DNA of 45,507 bases from Ignatzschineria sp. (GCA_030150405.1 JASLFU010000045.1:1-45507); one strand, 5' to 3'; positions 15,067-22,865 are shown, counted from the stretch's first letter. Made by a program: numbers and translations. The notes: a model not told the origin generated them from the letters alone.

Positions 15067-15875
15067 TGGGTAAGAAAAGAGATGTTTTAAGAGATTTAAG
15101 AGGCTTCGGAACGGTAGAGAAGTGGGTTCTCACCGATCCGAAGCTTAGCATCTCAGCGAAGGGATTATATGCCTTGCTTTGCTCTTTTGCGGGGGACAAA
15201 GACAACGCATTCCCAGGTACTGATTTGCTGAGGTATCAACTAAATATTAGTAAAGACACCTTACATAAGTATATCAAAGAATTAAGAGAAAAAGCGATTA
15301 TCCGTGTTGAGCAAGAGCGGGAGGCTGGCAGGTTTTCAAGGAATATCTATACCTTACTCCCTTATGGTTCGACCGTATCCGAAAAAGTCGGACACGGTAA
15401 ATCAGGAGACGATAAAACCGGAGGCGATAATCTGGACACTAATAGTAACAGTCTGAAGAAAAACAGTAGTAAGAGTAACAGAGTGAATACCCCCTTACCC
15501 CCAGAGGGGGAATCGGCGAAGCCGAAAAAGCCAAAAGCAAAAAGAGCTCGAAAGGATTTTGATGCAGAAGCAGAGCTTCTGGCGCGTGGTGTAGAGAAGC
15601 AGGTAGCGCAAGACTATCTCCAAGTGCGTAAAGCAAAGCGAGCGCCTTTAACGCTCACTGCCATTAATCGTTTGCAGACAGAAGCAGAAAAAGCAGGGGT
15701 AAGCGTAAATGAAGCGGTAGCGATTGCCGTGGCGAATGGTTGGCAGGGCTTTCGCGCAGAGTATGTAAAGGGTAGATCGCCAATGCGCCAGCAGAGTGAT
15801 GGCTTAGAGCAGATGAATTATGGCTCGGCAGTTATTCCGAAAGATATGCTTAAAAAGTTAGGGGGTAAGTCATGA
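15066..15875 (+). CDS. O-like phage replication initiator (winged HTH)
   Basis: 269 residues. The N-terminal winged helix-turn-helix (about 15-105) has AKGLYALLCSFAGDKDNAFPGTDLL with DTLHKYIKELREKAIIRVEQ. A low-complexity Asn/Ser/Lys linker follows (about 110-175), then a helical C-terminal domain. The order initiator then DnaC-like loader is the lambdoid O/P analogue: the first protein binds the origin and the second delivers host helicase. Lambda-type origins lie in the linker region of O; here 15440-15485 holds two AGTAACAG copies 30 bp apart, too little to call an origin. Confidence 0.8.
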   Translation: MGKKRDVLRDLRGFGTVEKWVLTDPKLSISAKGLYALLCSFAGDKDNAFPGTDLLRYQLNISKDTLHKYIKELREKAIIRVEQEREAGRFSRNIYTLLPYGSTVSEKVGHGKSGDDKTGGDNLDTNSNSLKKNSSKSNRVNTPLPPEGESAKPKKPKAKRARKDFDAEAELLARGVEKQVAQDYLQVRKAKRAPLTLTAINRLQTEAEKAGVSVNEAVAIAVANGWQGFRAEYVKGRSPMRQQSDGLEQMNYGSAVIPKDMLKKLGGKS

Positions 15876-16771
15876 GTACAAGAGATGTAGCAAGAGCTTT
15901 AGAAAATAATAGCGTGGATGAGCTCGTTACCTATGCCATGAAAGAGACGGCAAAGCGTAGGGAGGCGCGTATTCAGCGCGGTGGCTTTATCTCCACAGCA
16001 GATCTAACTGCCAGCAAAGCGTCCACACCTGTTGAAGAGGTAAAGCCTAAGCTTACGATTGTTACGGGCGAATATAAGCCGGCAGAGTATGCGGAGTGTG
16101 AGATTCATGGCGAGTATGTATCGCTCTACAGTAATGGCGACCCCTTTCAGGATCGCGCCGTGATTGAATGCCCAAAGTGCCGGGAGGCGAGAGAGCTTAA
16201 GCGCAAGCTCGGCGGGGTGGATGGTATCGCAAAGCGATTTACCCTCTGTAATTTTGATAATTACAGAACAGAGTGCCAAGAGCAGGAGTTTGCTAAGGAA
16301 GTGGTGCAGATGTATGCCGATGGGTTTGACGAACACTTTGAATCGGGGCGCTCAATGCTGCTGCAGGGGAACGTGGGTACGGGTAAGACGCATTTAGCGT
16401 GTGCAGTGGCGAACCAGATTGCCGGGAAGGGGTATACCTCTATCTTTCGCTCGGTATCCAACTTGATTCGTTCAGTTCGAGAAACTTGGGGCGGCGCAGG
16501 AAGTGAAAGCGCGGTGATTGAGGTTTATCGCAACGTGGATCTGCTCATCATTGATGAAGTGGGCGTGCAGAACAATACGGAGAATGAGCGCAATATCCTC
16601 TTTGACATCTTAAACAGCCGTTACGAAGAGATGAAGCCCACGATTCTGATCACCAATCTTGATATTGAGCGTTTCACAAAGGCAGTGGGTTTACGTATTG
16701 CGAGCCGCGTCCAACATGATGGCGTGATTGTGCCATTTACGTGGGGTGATTATCGAAAGGAGGGCGCGTAA
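15872..16771 (+). CDS. DnaC-like helicase loader ATPase
   Basis: 299 residues, DnaC/IstB-type AAA+. Cys76 and CPKC (100-103) with a His between form a likely zinc site. The Walker A motif GNVGTGKT is at 166-173, Walker B LLIIDE at 224-229, and the sensor-1-like ILITNL is near 255. The protein should load the host DnaB helicase at the phage origin. The gene overlaps its neighbours at both ends. Codons 83-93 contain the near-match (30/32) to CRISPR spacer 32. Confidence 0.92.
   Translation: MSTRDVARALENNSVDELVTYAMKETAKRREARIQRGGFISTADLTASKASTPVEEVKPKLTIVTGEYKPAEYAECEIHGEYVSLYSNGDPFQDRAVIECPKCREARELKRKLGGVDGIAKRFTLCNFDNYRTECQEQEFAKEVVQMYADGFDEHFESGRSMLLQGNVGTGKTHLACAVANQIAGKGYTSIFRSVSNLIRSVRETWGGAGSESAVIEVYRNVDLLIIDEVGVQNNTENERNILFDILNSRYEEMKPTILITNLDIERFTKAVGLRIASRVQHDGVIVPFTWGDYRKEGA
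16118..16149 (-). other. Near-perfect protospacer for CRISPR spacer 32
   Basis: The reverse complement of spacer 32 (2001-2032) matches here at 30 of 32 bases. The mismatches are at 16135 (spacer position 15, synonymous) and 16143 (spacer position 7, Pro versus Arg codon). The plus strand continues GG at 16150-16151, which is the required 5'-CC PAM on the protospacer strand. A match with this PAM excludes chance. Confidence 0.97.
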
Positions 16772-17220
16772 TGAAAACTATGAGTATCTTCAAAGAGAAA
16801 AACCGCACGGGAGAGCTCTGTGTGCGGGAAAACTTTACTCCTACAGAGTGGGAGACCAATTACTACGAGATCCATAACTATGAGGCGGTGAATCCAAGCT
16901 CTTTCGATGAGGTAAAAGAGCTTGTGAAAAAGCATGAAAACTGCCGATTTGTAATTGAGAGAGAGTGGGTTTGTGATCGAACTAGCTTTCATCACCGAGC
17001 GCTGAGGCCCTATGTGCATATTCATTTTGATGAAGAGGGTGTAAAGGTAGGCTCTAACTACTTTCATGCCAATGAGCATCAAATTTTTGATCGGGTAGAG
17101 GATATGGAACGTTTTTTTCTATTAATTCCTATTGATGAGAAGCCGATAGAGCGGCAAGAAATGCCTGAAGTGATGGTATATGAGGAGTATCAATTGGATC
17201 TATTTGGAGGGTGGGTGTAA
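16771..17220 (+). CDS. Phage protein of unknown function
   Basis: 149 residues, acidic and aromatic-rich. No domain I recognise. The middle (FDEVKELVKKHENCRFVIERE, RPYVHIHFDEEGVKVGSNYF) suggests an alpha/beta fold, and the C-terminus ends YQLDLFGGWV, which looks like a short linear binding motif. It overlaps the helicase-loader stop by one base, so it is made with the replication genes. Could be a host-interaction protein; a member of the pool to test for anti-CRISPR activity. Confidence 0.6.
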   Translation: MKTMSIFKEKNRTGELCVRENFTPTEWETNYYEIHNYEAVNPSSFDEVKELVKKHENCRFVIEREWVCDRTSFHHRALRPYVHIHFDEEGVKVGSNYFHANEHQIFDRVEDMERFFLLIPIDEKPIERQEMPEVMVYEEYQLDLFGGWV

Positions 17221-17240
17221 AGCAAAGAGATAAAAGCAGC

Positions 17241-17273
17241 GCTTATCTTGGTGCGGCAACACCAAGGATAAGC
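17241..17273 (+). other. Long hairpin after the replication genes
   Basis: GCTTATC-TTGGTG pairs with CACCAA-(G)-GATAAGC: thirteen base pairs with one bulged G, loop CGGCAA. No U tract follows, so it is not a standard terminator. It may stabilise the 3' end of the upstream message or form part of the structured leader that follows. Confidence 0.75.
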
Positions 17274-17289
17274 AGCAACAAGAAATGGC

Positions 17290-17370
17290 TTGTTACCCAA
17301 GCATTGCAAAGGAATGCAAGGCTGCCCCCTGCAGGGGCGTTAATGTTAGCACGATTAACGAGGTAACAAA
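17290..17370 (+). promoter_or_regulatory. Multibranched structured leader of the com-like gene
   Basis: A closing stem TTGTTACC/GGTAACAA (17290-17297 with 17362-17369) encloses three hairpins in a row: GCATT/AATGC (17301-17317), GCCCC/GGGGC (17324-17338) and GTTAAT/ATTAAC (17339-17359). The Shine-Dalgarno GAGG (17360-17363) starts inside the closing stem and lies seven bases before the ATG. Opening the closing stem would be needed for translation, so this looks like a riboregulator or a protein-binding RNA. It is cloverleaf-like but lacks tRNA loop consensus and CCA. Confidence 0.65.
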
Positions 17371-17499
17371 ATGAATCACAAAGTAGAGAAGGAAGAGATC
17401 CGGTGCGTGAGCTGCAATAAGAAGTTATGCGAAGCGGTTTACCGCGTACTTGAGATCAAATGCCCTCGCTGCAAAGCGATTAATGTAATTCGGAAGTAG
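17371..17499 (+). CDS. Com-like zinc-finger translational regulator
   Basis: 42 residues: MNHKVEKEEIRCVSCNKKLC and on to YRVLEIKCPRCKAINVIRK. The pattern CxxCNKxL ... IKCPRCK is that of the Mu Com family, a zinc-finger protein that binds mom mRNA and opens a hairpin to permit translation of the DNA-modification gene. It lies immediately before a DNA methyltransferase gene, which preserves the com-modification gene pairing although the enzyme is different from Mom. The start is set by GAGG seven bases before the ATG. Confidence 0.85.
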   Translation: MNHKVEKEEIRCVSCNKKLCEAVYRVLEIKCPRCKAINVIRK

Positions 17500-17507
17500 T
17501 TATAAAT

Positions 17508-17547
17508 TGAGCGCCTCGAGCGCCTTTTTATGAGCGCCATGAGCGTC
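17508..17547 (+). repeat. Four GAGCG octamers before the methyltransferase gene
   Basis: TGAGCGCC (17508), CGAGCGCC (17517), TGAGCGCC (17531) and TGAGCGTC (17540) form direct repeats between the com-like stop and the methyltransferase ribosome binding site. The first pair can fold as a short GCGC hairpin followed by TTTTT (17511-17529), a weak terminator or a Com-binding site by analogy with Mu. Confidence 0.6.
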
Positions 17548-17567
17548 TTATTTGGAAGGAGACGTTC

Positions 17568-18362
17568 ATGCAGAAGTATGTAAAGTCGCCGCTCCCATTT
17601 TTGGGGCAGAAGCGGAATTGGTTAAAGACGCTCAGAGAGCAAGACTTAGCGGGTAAAACCGTAGTGGATCTATTTGGGGGAAGTGGGCTTGTATCCCACA
17701 CCATAAAAGAGGCAAACCCCACGGCGCGTGTGATCTGGAATGATTACGATCATTTCATTATCCGCCTGATGCGGATTGGAGAGACAGAGCTCCTGCGGCA
17801 GAAGCTGCGAGCCTTTAATTTGCCAGTGCGAAAAAGGATTGGCGAAGAGGAGAAGGCGAAGATGGCCAAAGTCATTTTGGAGCATAAAGAGGAGTTTGGC
17901 GGCGTGGATTGGATTACGCTCTCGAGCTGGCTCTTATACTCCGGGAATTACGCGCATGATTATGAGGATTTGGTGCGCCGAGGCTGGTATTACAGCGTGA
18001 TTAAATCGGAGCTTGATGCCACAGGTTACCTCACGGGAGTGGAGCGGGTAAGCAAGGATTTTAGAGAGCTCTTTGCGGAATATGCCGATGATCCCGATGC
18101 TGTATTCATCGCAGATCCCCCTTACATCATGACGAACCAGACGGGGTATGTACCCAATTCTGGGGAGCATTTTCGGCTTAAAGATGCGGTGCAGCTGATT
18201 CAGCTTTTATATGAGCGCCGGGCGCTGCTCTTTTCGAGCCCAAAGAGCGAAACAGATTCACTGCTGGAAGTCTTTGTGCCGGAGACGCTTTCGCAAGAGG
18301 ATTTTGCAACGAGCATCGGCAGAACACGGGTAAGAGAGACACTCTACTTTATTAATTGGTAA
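17568..18362 (+). CDS. D12-class DNA adenine-N6 methyltransferase
   Basis: 264 residues. AdoMet-binding motif VVDLFGGSG (32-40) near the N-terminus, preceded by SPLPFLGQKR, and catalytic motif IADPPY (181-186), the alpha-class (Dam-like) order. The target domain lies between. It should methylate adenine in phage DNA, protecting it from restriction or altering regulation. GGAGACGTTC upstream supports the ATG. Codons 160-170 are the perfect protospacer of CRISPR spacer 87. Confidence 0.93.
   Translation: MQKYVKSPLPFLGQKRNWLKTLREQDLAGKTVVDLFGGSGLVSHTIKEANPTARVIWNDYDHFIIRLMRIGETELLRQKLRAFNLPVRKRIGEEEKAKMAKVILEHKEEFGGVDWITLSSWLLYSGNYAHDYEDLVRRGWYYSVIKSELDATGYLTGVERVSKDFRELFAEYADDPDAVFIADPPYIMTNQTGYVPNSGEHFRLKDAVQLIQLLYERRALLFSSPKSETDSLLEVFVPETLSQEDFATSIGRTRVRETLYFINW
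18045..18076 (-). other. Perfect self-target of CRISPR spacer 87
   Basis: All 32 bases equal the reverse complement of spacer 87 (5299-5330). The plus strand continues GG at 18077-18078, so the protospacer strand has the 5'-CC PAM of type I-F. The target lies inside the phage methyltransferase gene, about 12.7 kb from the spacer on the same chromosome. Confidence 0.99.
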
Positions 18363-18368
18363 GGAGCG

Positions 18369-18391
18369 GGGCGGTGTAAAAGCCGCCCTTT
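18369..18391 (+). terminator. Weak hairpin between methyltransferase and nuclease genes
   Basis: GGGCGG/CCGCCC (18369-18374 with 18383-18388) followed by only TTT. It overlaps the ribosome-binding region of the next gene, so attenuation or translational control is as likely as termination. Confidence 0.4.
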
Positions 18392-18395
18392 ATAG

Positions 18396-18815
18396 ATGAA
18401 GAAGCGAGAGATTAAAGAGTTACTACAGAGTGTGATTGATGATCCTGCTTACATAAATACGGCGACCGAAATTCTATGGCAAGAGATGCGCCAGATGAAT
18501 TTGCCCGATTTGCGGCAGTTTCTGCTCGATAACAATGTGGGGTGCATGATTCGGCTCGACCAGAATTGTGAAGGCTTTGGAGATCAGCGCGCGCATGTGC
18601 GCATGAATCAGATTACGGGGACGGGTTTAAAAGCGCCTGATCCTCTTTTTGCATGGAGTTGCGGCTATTGTCATAGGGCTACGGAGAGTAATCCGAAAAC
18701 ACGGCTCGAACATGCAGAGGGCGTAATGCGAACGCTCTATATCTTAATTAAGGGGCTGCCGATGGTGGCCAAGAACGATGTAACACGACAAAAGACCAAC
18801 AAGGGGATGGGATAA
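18396..18815 (+). CDS. YbcO/DUF1364-type phage nuclease
   Basis: 139 residues. The core follows the YbcO family: GCMIRLDQNC, QRAHVRM, GTGLKAPDPLFAWSCGYCHRA, then LEHAEGVMRTLYILIKGLP. The Cys and His residues form the HNH-like zinc and metal site. Such proteins lie between replication genes and RusA/Q in lambdoid phages and are linked to recombination. An extra N-terminal helical extension of about 40 residues is present compared with E. coli YbcO. Confidence 0.8.
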   Translation: MKKREIKELLQSVIDDPAYINTATEILWQEMRQMNLPDLRQFLLDNNVGCMIRLDQNCEGFGDQRAHVRMNQITGTGLKAPDPLFAWSCGYCHRATESNPKTRLEHAEGVMRTLYILIKGLPMVAKNDVTRQKTNKGMG

Positions 18816-18817
18816 CT

Positions 18818-19015
18818 ATGGAGAAAAAGCGGGAATTTTACGCCGTAGCGATTGCTTCTTTTGAAAGTGGAATGAAAGAGCATATTGCGGCAGTGGTTGA
18901 ATGTTCCGGGCCAGTAACCGGTGCTGTGGTGGATGATTGGAGTAGTTATCTAAAAGGGAAAATGGTGGGTTGCACCGGTGTTTTGATTTTAAATTGGAAG
19001 GAGCTTAATCAGTGA
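18818..19015 (+). CDS. Small phage protein of unknown function
   Basis: 65 residues, beginning MEKKREFYAVAIASFESGMK. An alternating beta pattern dominates and there is no known motif. It starts three bases after the nuclease gene and its stop overlaps the GTG start of rusA, so it is a genuine operon member. Confidence 0.6.
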   Translation: MEKKREFYAVAIASFESGMKEHIAAVVECSGPVTGAVVDDWSSYLKGKMVGCTGVLILNWKELNQ

Positions 19016-19368
19016 GTATTGTTGTTTTGCCGTTTCCCGAATCGATTTTAATGCCGAACCGCTCGCGCGGAAAGCATTGGGCAGTGATGCAGAGAGCAAA
19101 AAAGAAGGCGATCCGTAACTCATTCTTTCTTACCAAAGAGGTGGGTAAGATTAATGTGGAGAATGGCTTGCAGATCACCTTTTTCACGCCTGATAAGCGC
19201 CGCCGAGATAATGATAATCTGCTCTCGGCATTAAAGCCCTCTTTAGATGGATTTGCTCAAGCGCTCGGGATTGATGACACCAATTTTAACCCGTTAATTA
19301 TTCGGCGCGTAGATGGCGTAGGAAAGGCGCTTGCCCGTGTGGAGATTGAGGGGGTAAGCAATGAGTAA
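19012..19368 (+). CDS. rusA: RusA-family Holliday junction resolvase
   Basis: 118 residues from a GTG that overlaps the upstream stop. RusA hallmarks: MPNRSRGKHW near the N-terminus, RRRDNDNLLSALKPSLDG (63-80) with the acidic catalytic residues and lysine, and ALGIDD (84-89). It cuts four-way junctions during phage recombination. Position before a Q-like gene is the lambdoid norm. Confidence 0.92.
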   Translation: MSIVVLPFPESILMPNRSRGKHWAVMQRAKKKAIRNSFFLTKEVGKINVENGLQITFFTPDKRRRDNDNLLSALKPSLDGFAQALGIDDTNFNPLIIRRVDGVGKALARVEIEGVSNE

Positions 19369-19756
19369 GCAAAATTTACAGCGCGCCAATTACGCATTAG
19401 AAGAGTGGGCGCAGTGGGCATTAAGTAGCGATGGTTATCCTCCAACATCGGCAATAGAAAATCTCGGCAAGCCCTCGGCGCGTAGTTCAGACGCGCCTCT
19501 GCCGCACGGAGTAGAGTTCCCCAATCGAGAAGTGGCAAACGTGATTTATGTCTTTCATAAGATGATTGAGGCGGGAGATAAGAGCGCACAGAATTGTCAG
19601 CTTATACGCGCAGTGATGTTGATGCGTAAAGAGAATGAATCAATTAAAGAGTTTTGCCGAAGGGTTTGCAATGAGATTGGCAAAGATTCAGGCTTTTCTT
19701 TTCAAAAGTATCATAAGGCTATTAAAGAATTTGCGGCGCGTCTTGATATGCTTTAA
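19361..19756 (+). CDS. Probable late antiterminator (Q-like)
   Basis: 131 residues, overlapping rusA by eight bases. The start LQRANYALEEWAQWALSSDGYP resembles the W..W opening of several lambdoid Q proteins. The C-terminal part (SIKEFCRRVCNEIGKDSGFSFQKYHKAIKEFAA) looks like a sigma-4-like helix-turn-helix. It is the last gene before a terminator and the late region, the Q position. The repeated terminators in the late operon make an antiterminator necessary. Family assignment is by pattern and place. Confidence 0.6.
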   Translation: MSKQNLQRANYALEEWAQWALSSDGYPPTSAIENLGKPSARSSDAPLPHGVEFPNREVANVIYVFHKMIEAGDKSAQNCQLIRAVMLMRKENESIKEFCRRVCNEIGKDSGFSFQKYHKAIKEFAARLDML

Positions 19757-19834
19757 ATGATTAAAAGGATTTGCAAAAGTCCGGACTTTATATTACTCTG
19801 AAATTTAAGATGCTATACGCATGTATAGATAAAG

Positions 19835-19859
19835 GCGCTCCAGTTGGGGCGCTTTTTTT
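19835..19859 (+). terminator. Terminator after the Q-like gene
   Basis: GCGCTCC/GGGGCGC stem (19835-19841 with 19846-19852, one G-U pair), loop AGTT, then seven T residues. In the lambda layout this would be the late-leader terminator that Q reads through, or the end of the early transcript. Confidence 0.8.
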
Positions 19860-20114
19860 ATTGTACTCCGAGCAGGGGATATTTAGTATTCTTTTGCTTA
19901 CATCTAATGGCATAGGTTTATCCTCTTGATTATTAAAGGATCGAGGGAAATTCAGATATAACATATTAAGAAGGAATGATCGTCTTGCTAGCATAATTAG
20001 CTCCAAGTTATATAGCTATATCGTTATAGAAGTCCTTTTTCGACCTTTAGTTTAAAAGGGCGGGTGTATTTAGATAATTAAGAAAAGTGTTGTTGCTTAA
20101 TGTAACTAGTTAAT

Positions 20115-20151
20115 TTGACCGTTTTTTGTTGTCTGAGATAGACTGCTATCT
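20115..20151 (+). promoter_or_regulatory. Possible promoter and operator of the cargo module
   Basis: TTGACC (20115-20120) is a fair -35, but the -10 region is weak. The perfect inverted repeat AGATAG-ACTG-CTATCT (20136-20151) covers the expected -10, where a repressor would act. It is 30 bases ahead of the first cargo gene. Confidence 0.4.
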
Positions 20152-20181
20152 AATTTATTTAGAATCAGCAGGTAACGTAAA

Positions 20182-21243
20182 ATGTCATTTGAGTTAAGAT
20201 CTTTCTCTTTTCATTCTATTTCTGTCAAAAGTAAATGTGTTGAGGAGCGGGCTTTTGATGGGGCGAGTAACGATGATGTTGAGAATTATATTAAACATGT
20301 TTTGGCCGAAGTAACGACTCCTCCAAAAAATCAAACCAGAATTAGAGGACAATTCTATAAGTTTAGTTCTATGGATGAGCGAGTAGCTGCGAATTTAAAG
20401 GCTATGATTAAAGATTCGGATTCGGATAATTGGATGCTAAAAGCAAAGGATAACGCGGAGAAGTTACTGGAGGTTGAAATTGAGGTGCAAAAAAATATAG
20501 ACCACTTAAAGCATGATGTAAGGGAGGGGTGTTTATTGCAGGTGGTTTATAAAAACAACAGTGCATTATCAATTGCTGTATTAAAGATTGATGATAATAC
20601 ATTTTTAGATGCTGAGGTAATGGCATTAAAGACAGGGTTGCCTCTAAACACGAGAATGCAAAAGGTAGCTCTCGTAAAGTTTAAAGAGGATGGAGAGGTA
20701 GATAGCCTACTGTTGTCAGATACCAATCCAAAAATTTCAACTTATTGGCGTAAGGATTTCTTAGAAGCTGTAGAAGTAAGGGATTCGTCAGTTAATACAC
20801 GGTTAGCTTTTGATGCAATTGACAGGTTGTTGAAAAGACGTATTCAGAGGAAGTCAACTCAGGATTTTTATTTCTTAAGGAACCAGTTAATCTTGGATTT
20901 TAGGGAAGGGAGTTTTGACTTCACTCAATTAGTTGATAAATTCGAAAAATATTCACCTGTTAGTCCTAATTTGGATAAGCCTTTTATGGCTAAGTTCATT
21001 GCTGAATTACAAGGTTTACCTCACACTCCCAACAAAGAGTTTGATACACAGTTCGATATCGCAGAAAATGTGATAACCGCTAAAATAGCAAATAGGATTA
21101 TGATTGACGATATATTTGAGCTCAAAGTCAAGAAACCTATTGAGGACTTAAAAAACAAGTTTGGTGTAGGTGAAGATAGTGATGGACGAAAATATGTGAA
21201 ACTATATTCGGATGAAGGATACGAAACCTTTATGAAAAAATAG
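20182..21243 (+). CDS. NdpA-like nucleoid-associated protein of cargo module
   Basis: 353 residues. The central part (about 115-240: LLQVVYKNNSALSIAVLKID ... KVALVKFKEDGEVDSLLL ... YWRKDFLEAVEV) and the C-terminal FDTQFDIAENVITAKIANRI resemble the 37-kDa nucleoid-associated (NdpA/YejK, PF04245) family. That assignment is by pattern and should be treated as probable only. The protein is soluble and charged, with no signal peptide. The gene is AT-rich compared with the phage genes around it and is followed nine bases later by a membrane-protein gene. A DNA-binding sensor paired with a membrane partner is typical of prophage-borne defence modules (RexAB, Kiwa-like logic). Confidence 0.6.
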   Translation: MSFELRSFSFHSISVKSKCVEERAFDGASNDDVENYIKHVLAEVTTPPKNQTRIRGQFYKFSSMDERVAANLKAMIKDSDSDNWMLKAKDNAEKLLEVEIEVQKNIDHLKHDVREGCLLQVVYKNNSALSIAVLKIDDNTFLDAEVMALKTGLPLNTRMQKVALVKFKEDGEVDSLLLSDTNPKISTYWRKDFLEAVEVRDSSVNTRLAFDAIDRLLKRRIQRKSTQDFYFLRNQLILDFREGSFDFTQLVDKFEKYSPVSPNLDKPFMAKFIAELQGLPHTPNKEFDTQFDIAENVITAKIANRIMIDDIFELKVKKPIEDLKNKFGVGEDSDGRKYVKLYSDEGYETFMKK

Positions 21244-21252
21244 GCGGAAGCT

Positions 21253-22821
21253 ATGACATTTACAGAGAGGTTAATAGGATCTATCGGGAAGTCAGGGCAT
21301 ATAGATATAAAGCAGAGTTTTTCTTATTATAATGCTAGCGGTGATTTTCAAGATCTTGTATTGAATGACGAATCATTCATATACTTGAAAGAGGTTCTTT
21401 CAAATCTTAAAGGAATAGATGAGCATTTTACTCTTGAAATAAAAAACGGGGATAATGATGTTGTTATATTTAGTAATGATAATGATTTATCCATTGTGAC
21501 AGAAAAGTGCGAGGAATTTATAGAGTCCTTTGAAGCTCATGAGCGCACGCATTTTAAAGTTGAGTGGTCACAAAATGAGCGCAACAAACATAAGCCACTG
21601 ATCTTTGATGTAGCGAGTTTTTTTAAATTTTTAAGAGAAGAAAAACTAGTTAATGTTTTGGAAGGCTTGTCCTGCAGATTTAATAATCAAAATATAAAGT
21701 TTTATTGTTTTGAAGACTCAGAGGATTTTTCTAATGATTATTTTAACTTTATTAGTGTCGGGGCTGATGCTAAATATCTAAATAAATTCAATAGTAATGA
21801 ACAGGATAAGCTTAAGATAGATCTCTACGATGCAAGAGTTGATTTGAGAAATAAGGCAAGCCATTTTTTTAATGCTGAATCTCTACGGTTTATTCCGGAA
21901 CATTTCTCGTTTGATATGGGAATCAGTAATGAATATTGGAAGGAAGCTTTTGAAAGATGGGAGGCGATATTTTATTTGGTTTATTTAAGCGATTACTCTT
22001 CCATAGAAGAAGATGTTATAAGCTTTAAAATTAAAGGGTATAAAACATTAAGCGGCCGCACTGATGGGAAGGTCCCGAAGACTGTTCTTAAAGAATTGAG
22101 GTTAATATATGAGTGGGTTTATAGTGATGGCCCTTTTATCGATAAGATTGGAATAGCCAGGAACGTACTATCTATACATATAGTAAACGATGATATTAAT
22201 ACTCTAGAGGTAGGGACATGTGCTTCAGCTCAATCTGGTTATGATCTTTATTTGAAAGATAATGTTAGACAGTACATAGAGATTAAAAATAAAATAGCAG
22301 ATATGTTGCACTCGCAATCTGAAAAAGCCACTTCAATTGTTAAAGATATGTTCAATATGTTTAAAAACAGTATGTGGACATTTCTTACTTTTTTTATCAC
22401 TGTATTTTTGTTTAGATCTAAACTAGGTAGTGAAAATGGGCAGAATAGCGGTGTATTTTGGGTGGGTATAGCTCTCATAGGACTATCTTTTTTTTATATT
22501 ATGTTTGCTCGCAGAGAAGTGGATGATGAGAAGGATCGGCTGAATAAAAAATATACTGAGATATCAAATAGATATAAGGATTTGTTGAATGAGGCTGATT
22601 TAGAGAAAATCTTGCAGCCAACTAATGGTGGTTCGTCAAAGCAGATTGAGCTTGATTATATAGATAAGAAAAAGAAGCGCTACACGATATATTGGCTGTG
22701 TTTAAATATCATAATCTTAATTGTTTGGCTGCTTATATTTTTTGAAGAAGTGGAAGCAATTACAGGAAAACTATTAAATTTGACCTCCTCTTTTAATATA
22801 GTAAGGAATTTTTTTAGTTAA
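21253..22821 (+). CDS. Membrane protein of cargo module, candidate effector
   Basis: 522 residues. About 360 soluble residues at the N-terminus with no family I recognise, then hydrophobic segments at about 374-388 (WTFLTFFITVFLF), 396-416 (VFWVGIALIGLSFFYIMF) and 479-500 (YTIYWLCLNIIILIVWLLIFF). A charged coiled-coil stretch (RREVDDEKDRLNKKYTEI) lies between the second and third. The long cytoplasmic domain plus a few membrane helices suits an effector that permeabilises the membrane when its partner senses infection. It is co-transcribed with the upstream gene and shares its low GC and codon use. Confidence 0.6.
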   Translation: MTFTERLIGSIGKSGHIDIKQSFSYYNASGDFQDLVLNDESFIYLKEVLSNLKGIDEHFTLEIKNGDNDVVIFSNDNDLSIVTEKCEEFIESFEAHERTHFKVEWSQNERNKHKPLIFDVASFFKFLREEKLVNVLEGLSCRFNNQNIKFYCFEDSEDFSNDYFNFISVGADAKYLNKFNSNEQDKLKIDLYDARVDLRNKASHFFNAESLRFIPEHFSFDMGISNEYWKEAFERWEAIFYLVYLSDYSSIEEDVISFKIKGYKTLSGRTDGKVPKTVLKELRLIYEWVYSDGPFIDKIGIARNVLSIHIVNDDINTLEVGTCASAQSGYDLYLKDNVRQYIEIKNKIADMLHSQSEKATSIVKDMFNMFKNSMWTFLTFFITVFLFRSKLGSENGQNSGVFWVGIALIGLSFFYIMFARREVDDEKDRLNKKYTEISNRYKDLLNEADLEKILQPTNGGSSKQIELDYIDKKKKRYTIYWLCLNIIILIVWLLIFFEEVEAITGKLLNLTSSFNIVRNFFS

Positions 22822-22865
22822 ATGAATTATGCTAAATCAGTAACTATTGAAACCTTCCAATATTT

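Larger units (their letters stand above)
19757..20181. other. 425-bp non-coding region before the cargo module
   Basis: AT-rich. It holds the terminator at 19835-19859, a weak promoter (TTGACC at 20115-20120) and a perfect dyad AGATAG-ACTG-CTATCT at 20136-20151. I see no convincing gene; the minus-strand frame across it has no ribosome binding site and no recognisable product. The late promoter should lie here or nearby. Confidence 0.6.

Noticed and set aside
15444..15481. Two AGTAACAG copies in the O-like gene as origin iterons
   Set aside because: Only two short copies; not enough for an origin call, though the place would be right.
17290..17370. The cloverleaf-like leader as a tRNA gene
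   Set aside because: The T loop lacks TTC, the anticodon loop lacks U33, there is no CCA end, and the arms have non-tRNA lengths. It is better explained as a structured mRNA leader.
19788..20006. Minus-strand reading frame between the Q-like gene and cargo module
   Set aside because: No ribosome binding site, covers a terminator, and has no recognisable product.
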